27,482 nt of DNA from CAJAQL01 sp964442965 (GTDB lineage Bacteria > Patescibacteriota > Minisyncoccia > UBA6257 > 2-01-FULL-56-20): the NCBI GenBank assembly GCA_964442965.1, contig CAYUBE010000012.1:1-27482 (forward strand), in the 5' to 3' direction. The position numbers and the translations under genes are program-made. Positions 23,752 to 27,482 of the stretch are shown here, in pieces; the first letter of the stretch is position 1; every line of letters starts with the position of its first letter. Under the pieces are notes generated by a model. That model was not told the origin of the DNA, did no database searches, and was given only the letters and a program-made list of their open reading frames with translations.

Positions 23752-24111
23752 TCAAGACTTCCCTTCGAGCACCTCGATTCGAAGATGAAATTGCCGCATT
23801 TCCTCGAAAAACTGCTGCTGACCATCAAAAAGAGCGGCGAATTTCTCGTTCGTTTCAATCCGAAAAACTTCAAATTTTCGCTCTAAATTATCTAGTCTTT
23901 CCTCTATGTTATCCAATCTTACTTCCAATCGATCTATTTTCTCCTCCAATATTTCTATTCTCTCTTCCAATTTTCCGATGCGAGTATCCAATCCACGATA
24001 TCCTTCGAGGAGCAGGGAAAGTTTTCCGTTGATATCTTCTAAGAGCACGCCGAAATAGCGGTCGCGGGCATCCGCGGAACGTGGAATTTTATAGATCTTT
24101 TTTTCTGCCAT
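23752..24111 (-). CDS. Coiled-coil protein of unknown function
   Basis: A 119-residue soluble protein starting MAEKKIYKIPRSADARDRYFG. Residues from about 43 to 85 form regular heptads (LEERIEILEEKIDRLE, LDNIEERLDNLERKF), predicting a dimeric or trimeric coiled coil, followed by an amphipathic tail. No catalytic motif. The start at 24111 is preferred over an upstream ATG because TATTAT (24123-24118) ends 6 nt before it and the extra upstream residues would overlap the end of rseP. The role is unknown; proteins of this type are common in Parcubacteria. Confidence 0.75.
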   Translation of the reverse strand: MAEKKIYKIPRSADARDRYFGVLLEDINGKLSLLLEGYRGLDTRIGKLEERIEILEEKIDRLEVRLDNIEERLDNLERKFEVFRIETNEKFAALFDGQQQFFEEMRQFHLRIEVLEGKS

Positions 24112-24117
24112 ACAACC

Positions 24118-24123
24118 ATAATA
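24118..24123 (-). promoter_or_regulatory. -10 of the coiled-coil protein gene
   Basis: TATTAT on the minus strand, 6 nt before the ATG at 24111; predicted leaderless. Confidence 0.5.
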
Positions 24124-24187
24124 ACCACACAGAACGCGGGCGCAAGTTTTCTTTAATAATCTTTTAATGAACGCCGAATTGCTTTGC

Positions 24188-25264
24188 TTAGAACAGTCCC
24201 CTGACGTCGCGAATCGTAAGTAAAACCATAAGTAGCAGCAAAAATGCGAAACCAAGGCCATTGATCCACGATTCCACTTTTTCCGACATTGCCGAGCCCT
24301 TTATTTTTTCGATGATCACCATAAGAAATCTGCCACCATCGAGCGCCGGAAACGGGATCAGATTTACGACAGCAAGATTCAATGAAATGATGCCAAGCAG
24401 TTGCACAAGATAGATCGTTCCGATTTTTCCTGATTCTTCAGCGATGCCGAAGATACCGACCGGACCGACTACGCCCGTAAGAAGTGACGCATGGACGAAA
24501 AGATTCTTTATGAGTTGCCAGAGGGTTTGGAATATCATTCCGGCGAGAATGAAGGAAGTTTGCAGGCCATCCCACAGTGCCCGGAAGAACGGCTCCCGTG
24601 CGGTGCCGCCCTCGGAAAGTGAAACGCCGATTGGACCTTCGTTCGGTCCGATGTTCACGCGCGGCGTGACGGTTACGTCAATCTCTTTTCCGTTCCGAAG
24701 CAGGGCAATTTGCATCGGCTGGCCGCGGTGCGCATCAATATCATTGATAAAACTTTGTGAATCGGTGAAATTTTTTATCACATCTCCCGACATGATTTGC
24801 GCAGCTGCCGCCGGGGATCCTGCTTCGGTTCCGGTTATCACGAGTGCTTTCGGGGTACCAACCATAAGAACGGAGGAAACTAAAAGCCATCCAAGGATAA
24901 AGTTGACCATAATGCCAGCAAGAACGATGATGCTTTTTTTCCAGGCTGGTTGAGCAAAGAACAATCTCGAGCGATCGACGATCGGCGATCGGCCACCCTC
25001 AGACTTTTCTTTCTCATCAATAAAGTTATCTTCCACCATCGCAAATTCTCCGCGCTCGCCCGAAATGCGCACGAATCCTCCGAACGGCAGCCAGTTGACG
25101 CTGTATTCGGTATCCCCTTTTTTCTTCGCCCAGATCCGCGGCGGAAAACCAATGCCAAATTCATCCACTTTTAATCCGAAAAGTTTTGCGCACAAAAAAT
25201 GCCCAGCTTCGTGACTTAAGATTAGAATAGAAAGACCGATGAGCACAAGAAGAAAAATAATCAT
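24188..25264 (-). CDS. rseP: RIP metalloprotease RseP (site-2 protease family)
   Basis: Intramembrane zinc protease cutting transmembrane helices, usually of anti-sigma factors or spent signal peptides. HEAGH at 18-22 in the first membrane helix holds the zinc ligands and catalytic glutamate. The central PDZ domain (about 130-215) contains GSPAAAAQIMSGDVI. NLIPFPALDGGR near 300-312 supplies the third ligand (LDG motif). Four hydrophobic segments fit the family. The start: an ATG at 25285 overlaps an extended -10 (TGG-TATGAT, hexamer 25286-25281), so the second ATG at 25264, with AGGA 4 nt before it, is more likely, giving 358 residues. No substrate gene is nearby. Confidence 0.93.
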   Translation of the reverse strand: MIIFLLVLIGLSILILSHEAGHFLCAKLFGLKVDEFGIGFPPRIWAKKKGDTEYSVNWLPFGGFVRISGERGEFAMVEDNFIDEKEKSEGGRSPIVDRSRLFFAQPAWKKSIIVLAGIMVNFILGWLLVSSVLMVGTPKALVITGTEAGSPAAAAQIMSGDVIKNFTDSQSFINDIDAHRGQPMQIALLRNGKEIDVTVTPRVNIGPNEGPIGVSLSEGGTAREPFFRALWDGLQTSFILAGMIFQTLWQLIKNLFVHASLLTGVVGPVGIFGIAEESGKIGTIYLVQLLGIISLNLAVVNLIPFPALDGGRFLMVIIEKIKGSAMSEKVESWINGLGFAFLLLLMVLLTIRDVRGLF

Positions 25265-25280
25265 AGTTCCTATAAAAATT

Positions 25281-25289
25281 ATCATACCA
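25281..25289 (-). promoter_or_regulatory. Extended -10 of rseP
   Basis: TGG-TATGAT on the minus strand; predicted start near 25274, about 10 nt before the ATG at 25264. Confidence 0.5.
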
Positions 25290-25319
25290 GGAAAAGATTA
25301 AAAAATCATTAAACATAAT

Positions 25320-25347
25320 TTGATTCTTATATTTTTTATGTTATATT
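25320..25347 (+). promoter_or_regulatory. Promoter of the small RNA
   Basis: -35 TTGATT (25320-25325), 16-nt spacer, extended TGT-TATATT with the hexamer at 25342-25347. The predicted start is near 25354. This is the best two-box promoter in the window, and there is no start codon with a useful frame behind it. Confidence 0.7.
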
Positions 25348-25353
25348 CACAAC

Positions 25354-25425
25354 AAAGGCATTGTCCGTATGAACTACGGATTTCTGTGCTTGTCACGCAA
25401 AAGAGCCATAAAATGGCTCTTTTGC
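25354..25425 (+). ncRNA. Predicted small RNA complementary to the adjacent tRNA-like gene
   Basis: Bounded by a good promoter and a strong terminator-like hairpin, about 72 nt, with no open reading frame. Contents in order: block 1 (25353-25364) CAAAGGCATTGT; a hairpin CCGTA-TGAAC-TACGG (25365-25379) whose loop lies in block 2 (25369-25377) ATGAACTAC; block 3 (25382-25395) TTCTGTGCTTGTCA; then the terminal hairpin. Each block is an exact reverse complement of part of the tRNA-like gene at 25495-25566: block 1 matches 25518-25529, block 2 matches 25501-25509, block 3 matches 25528-25541. The block order is permuted relative to simple antisense. I infer an RNA that pairs with that tRNA-like RNA, or a rearranged copy of its gene. 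No known family comes to mind. Confidence 0.6.
25397..25425. terminator. Terminal hairpin of the small RNA
   Basis: Perfect 13-bp stem (25397-25409 with 25413-25425) around AAA. The upper part is a GC-rich AGAGCCAT/ATGGCTCT stem followed by TTTT, with AAAA on the other side, so it could stop transcription in both directions. Confidence 0.8.
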
Positions 25426-25473
25426 GTTTGTTGGTATATAAAAATATTTTAGATAAATTTAATCTCCTTTTCT

Positions 25474-25479
25474 TAATAT
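25474..25479 (+). promoter_or_regulatory. -10 of the tRNA-like gene
   Basis: TAATAT in a strongly AT-rich spacer; predicted start near 25486, at the beginning of the TGCCTTGG segment that can pair with the 3' flank of the tRNA-like gene. No clear -35. Confidence 0.4.
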
Positions 25480-25494
25480 AAATTTGCCTTGGGT

Positions 25495-25566
25495 GGGTCA
25501 GTAGTTCATGGGTTAGAACAATGCCTTTGACAAGCACAGAACCGGGTCCGAGTCCCGGCTGATCCA
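25495..25566 (+). tRNA. tRNA-like gene, anticodon arm irregular (tRNA-Val GAC derivative?)
   Basis: 72 nt with three sound arms: acceptor GGGTCAG/CTGATCC (one G-T pair) and discriminator A; D-arm GTTC/GAAC with loop ATGGGTTA containing G18G19; T-arm CCGGG/CCCGG with loop TCCGAGT, with C at position 55 as in tRNA-Gln of this window. CCA is not encoded. The anticodon arm (25521-25538) does not close properly: the best canonical placement pairs only TGC with GCA, flanked by A-C and C-A mismatches, and would read TGA. If the loop is TTGACAA, the anticodon is GAC (25529-25531, valine) and the 3' strand GCACA is intact, but the 5' strand reads TGCCT instead of the TGTGC needed. So either an altered tRNA-Val, a pseudogene, or a tRNA mimic. 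Confidence 0.65.
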
Positions 25567-25582
25567 AGGCACATTATTTCTA

Positions 25583-26143
25583 TTATTCTCCTAGCTCTGC
25601 GAGTTTCTCGTTTACCAGTTTTTCAACCGTACCATTCGCCGCGTCGATCACTTTCTGGATTTTTTCTTTTCCTTTGAACACATCGTCTTTCGTAAGTTCT
25701 TTCGCAGTTTCGCCTTCTTTCACGCGTTTCATGATGTCGTCGCGGCGTCCGCGAAGCTGGATACGTGCGGCTTCCGCCGTTTTTTTGACGAGCTTCGTGA
25801 GTTCCTCGCGCCGCTCATCGCCCAAGGCAGAAACGGTCGCGCGAATCGTCGTTCCGTCGTTCGATGCCGTAAGACCCATATGCGCCGCCTCAATCGCCTT
25901 CATAATCGGGTTCACGGCGTCTTTATCCCAGACCGTTATCTGGATGCTCCGCGGCGGAAGCACCGAGATCGATCCGAGCTCACGGATACTGAGCGTTTGA
26001 TCGTATAAGCTAAGCGTAATATTCTGGATTGCGTCCGGCGAAGGCCGGTTGCCGCGAATGCCGCCGATGTCGGTCTTCAGTTTCTCGGTCACGCCTGAAA
26101 GCGCCGCCTCAAGGTCTTTTATAATTTGTTCCATTGCTGTCAT
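25583..26143 (-). CDS. frr: Ribosome recycling factor
   Basis: Works with EF-G to split post-termination ribosomes. Landmarks: GIRGNRPSPDAIQNITL (the family has RxGRAxPxLL, degenerate here), LGSISVLPPRSIQITVWDKDAVNPIMKAI (quoted in parts: SISVLPPRSI, VWDKDAVNPIMKAI), GDERREELTKLVKKTAEAAR and the C-terminal helix. Length 186, normal. The start MTAMEQ at 26143 is favoured over the second ATG at 26134 because TGA-TATCAT (hexamer 26156-26151) ends exactly 7 nt before it, giving a leaderless start. The usual tsf-pyrH neighbours are absent. It is convergent with the tRNA-like gene, 16 bp away. Confidence 0.95.
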   Translation of the reverse strand: MTAMEQIIKDLEAALSGVTEKLKTDIGGIRGNRPSPDAIQNITLSLYDQTLSIRELGSISVLPPRSIQITVWDKDAVNPIMKAIEAAHMGLTASNDGTTIRATVSALGDERREELTKLVKKTAEAARIQLRGRRDDIMKRVKEGETAKELTKDDVFKGKEKIQKVIDAANGTVEKLVNEKLAELGE

Positions 26144-26336
26144 GGCCTTAATGATATCAAAAATTCAGCGAATTGGAAATCATGAAAGTGGTTTCAATCA
26201 GATGCCGGCTCATTCGGTAGATCCCGGAGGACTCATTTGGAACCGATTTGAAGATGATCTAAGAAAATTTGAGGGGCTATAAGGGAATGTGGGGCAGAAG
26301 ATCAATGGGACAAAGCTATGTGATGTCTCAGAGAGA
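26144..26336. other. Intergenic region between frr and the YdcF-like gene
   Basis: 193 bp. Apart from the frr promoter it contains one short plus-strand frame (26151-26282, 43 codons) without a promoter or ribosome site, and no strong hairpin. I see no supported gene. Confidence 0.4.
26151..26159 (-). promoter_or_regulatory. Extended -10 of frr
   Basis: TGA-TATCAT on the minus strand, ending 7 nt before the ATG at 26143. Confidence 0.55.
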
Positions 26337-26993
26337 CTATTTCACTAAATATTTCACATATCCAACCGAGGTCAGTTTCTCATATGCGTCACACACTTCT
26401 GGAGGAATTTCTCGCGGTATCTGGAACCCTTTTTCCGCATACAACCTTATCCTCTCAAGATCCCCTACCATCATATTGACAACCTCGTTCTTGGTTTGAA
26501 ATTGACCGGGATAGTCTTCAAATGGGATGGGTGGTGAGGTAACGATACATTTCTTCTCGGGCCAAATCTTTTTGAAAGTCGCATACAATCGACGCTCCAT
26601 ATAGGGCTTCTGGATGACAATGAATTTATCTGGATTGATATTCTTTTTTTTCAATAATTCCCTGGCAAATTGGATATTCTCCCCGGTATTGCCTGATTGG
26701 TTTTCAATAAGGATATTCTCTTTTGGTACGCCCATCTTGATTGCGATACGGGCAAATTGATCCGCTTCCGGTTCCGTCCAGATTCCCTCGGTAAGACGAC
26801 CAAGACCGCCGGAAAAGACGATAAGCGGAGCCCATCCTTCTAAAAAGAGTCTAGCTCCATATTCCGCAACTCGCGTATCATGGCTTCCCAAGACCAAGAT
26901 GCAATCCGCTTTTTCAAGCTTTTGATTGAGATGATGATAATCCCAGATGATCCGGGCCAGGTGATCAATTTCCTTTTGATTTATGGGCTTCAT
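26337..26993 (-). CDS. YdcF family protein (DUF218)
   Basis: A 218-residue soluble Rossmann-like protein. Family motifs: ADCILVLGSHDTRVAEYGARL near 29-49 (in parts CILVLGSHDTRVAEYGARL), PLIVFSGGLGR, EADQFARIAIKMGVPKENI, and the signature SGNTGENIQFAREL. E. coli YdcF binds S-adenosylmethionine, and membrane-bound relatives (SanA, ElyC) act in envelope maintenance, but this one has no transmembrane helix. The role is therefore unsettled. The ATG at 26993 begins MKPINQKEID; no clear ribosome site. It is followed upstream, 52 bp away and on the same strand, by a Nudix gene that is probably co-transcribed. Confidence 0.85.
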   Translation of the reverse strand: MKPINQKEIDHLARIIWDYHHLNQKLEKADCILVLGSHDTRVAEYGARLFLEGWAPLIVFSGGLGRLTEGIWTEPEADQFARIAIKMGVPKENILIENQSGNTGENIQFARELLKKKNINPDKFIVIQKPYMERRLYATFKKIWPEKKCIVTSPPIPFEDYPGQFQTKNEVVNMMVGDLERIRLYAEKGFQIPREIPPEVCDAYEKLTSVGYVKYLVK

Positions 26994-27045
26994 GGGAAGA
27001 TTTTGCGCTTAACAGGTGTAGAACGAACGATATGCGGAAAATCCA

Positions 27046-27482
27046 CTATCCCTTCGTCTCGAGATAAAACGCAGAATTTTTCCTAATGGCATCCAAGCAA
27101 AGCGGAAGTCGCAAGGCCGTTTTTTTATTTGTGAAAGCAATGGCGTCTTTGAGGGTAAGGAATTTCCATTCGGTCAATTCACTCTCTTGTAATTTTATCA
27201 ATGTTATTTGAGCTTTGGAGAGTATGCCGCCATAGAAAACAAACTGAAGACTTTCTCCCTTAGGTTCTGGGTCGGATGTGTAAGTAATACAGAGCAATCT
27301 GGGGTTCTCTATGGCGATTCCGATCTCTTCCTTGGTTTCTCTGATGGCCGCTATCTGGGGAGATTCATTGTTCTCGACGACACCCCCCGGAAGCGACCAA
27401 TAATCTTTATAGCTCGGCTTGACCAAGAGAATGACCTGGACCCGGTATTTTAGACACAAAGGTCGAGACAAAATATACTTTG
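27046..27482 (-). CDS. Nudix hydrolase, cut by the window edge
   Basis: Hydrolyses a nucleoside diphosphate linked to another group. The Nudix box GX5EX7REUXEEXGU is complete: it begins GGVVENNE and ends RETKEEIGI. WSLPGG just before it and LPLCLDAIRKN at the end are typical. The frame is open to the last base of the window (reading KYILSRPLCLKYRVQVILLV), so the true start lies beyond 27482; a TTG at 27471 exists but has no promoter or ribosome site. About 145 residues are visible, nearly the full domain. The substrate is unknown; MutT-like or dihydroneopterin-like activities are possible. Confidence 0.88.
   Translation of the reverse strand, partial: KYILSRPLCLKYRVQVILLVKPSYKDYWSLPGGVVENNESPQIAAIRETKEEIGIAIENPRLLCITYTSDPEPKGESLQFVFYGGILSKAQITLIKLQESELTEWKFLTLKDAIAFTNKKTALRLPLCLDAIRKNSAFYLETKG

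Noticed and set aside
25320..25571. T-box riboswitch or tmRNA as explanation for the RNA locus
   Set aside because: No T-box bulge sequence or specifier loop and no amino-acid gene downstream; the tRNA-like RNA is too short for tmRNA and has no tag frame.
26151..26282. 43-codon plus-strand frame ending in a protein-like stretch (PGGLIWNRFEDDLRKFEGL)
   Set aside because: Its ATG lies inside the frr -10, and there is no promoter or ribosome site of its own. Conservation would be needed before calling it.
1..27482. CRISPR array, prophage, insertion sequence or toxin-antitoxin protein pair
   Set aside because: Looked for regularly spaced repeats, transposase or integrase motifs (DDE, RxxR-Y) and small paired genes. 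None found; the only repeats are the dispersed palindromes.

Overview
The window looks like chromosomal DNA from a streamlined bacterium of the Candidate Phyla Radiation (Patescibacteria, most likely a Parcubacteria-like lineage). This is an inference from style, not from a marker gene: compact housekeeping proteins, short spacers, 3' gene overlaps, a prepilin fused to a LamG domain, tRNA genes without an encoded CCA end, and start codons that sit directly at the predicted transcription start. UGA is used as a stop, so the code is the standard bacterial one.

Layout. 1-3950: an accessory-looking group with an amidohydrolase that has a long N-terminal extension and a strong Shine-Dalgarno site, a short inorganic pyrophosphatase, a radical SAM/SPASM enzyme and a SAM methyltransferase whose start abuts that of the radical SAM gene. 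3969-5690: tRNA-Gln(TTG), a Mn/Fe superoxide dismutase and the 5'-truncated remnant of a surface protein. 5701-7406 (minus): a small conserved protein, peptide deformylase and methionyl-tRNA formyltransferase, which together handle formyl-methionine. 7469-9673: an RNHCP zinc protein, the 2H phosphoesterase ThpR and a CtpA-type protease. 9772-12884: ribosomal proteins bL9 and bL27 facing a shared bidirectional terminator, a PolB-like exonuclease, a prepilin-LamG protein and a 57-residue membrane protein. 12870-18381: a Bcp peroxiredoxin, TypA, an alpha/beta hydrolase, a PD-(D/E)XK nuclease and MurC. 18653-22354: a patatin-like lipase and CysS firing divergently from one overlapping -10, then DnaB. 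22410-25264 (minus): a CYTH protein, a nitroreductase, a coiled-coil protein and RseP. 25320-25571: an unusual small-RNA locus. 25583-27482 (minus): ribosome recycling factor, a YdcF-like protein and a Nudix hydrolase cut by the window edge.

Most striking locus. Between rseP and frr, a predicted small RNA of about 72 nt (well-formed promoter, starts near 25354, strong hairpin at 25397-25425) carries three blocks of 12, 9 and 14 nt that are perfect complements of a tRNA-like gene about 100 bp downstream (25495-25566). The blocks match its D-arm and both strands of its anticodon arm, in permuted order. The tRNA-like RNA has good acceptor, D and T arms but a broken anticodon stem. This looks like an RNA-RNA pair, and I know of no described example of it.

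Expression style. About a dozen genes have a -10 hexamer (often extended, TGN-TATAAT type) ending 6-8 nt before the ATG, which predicts leaderless mRNAs. This rule fixed several start codons and revealed a gene too short for ordinary ORF calling. The amidohydrolase, with AGGAGG, is the clear exception.
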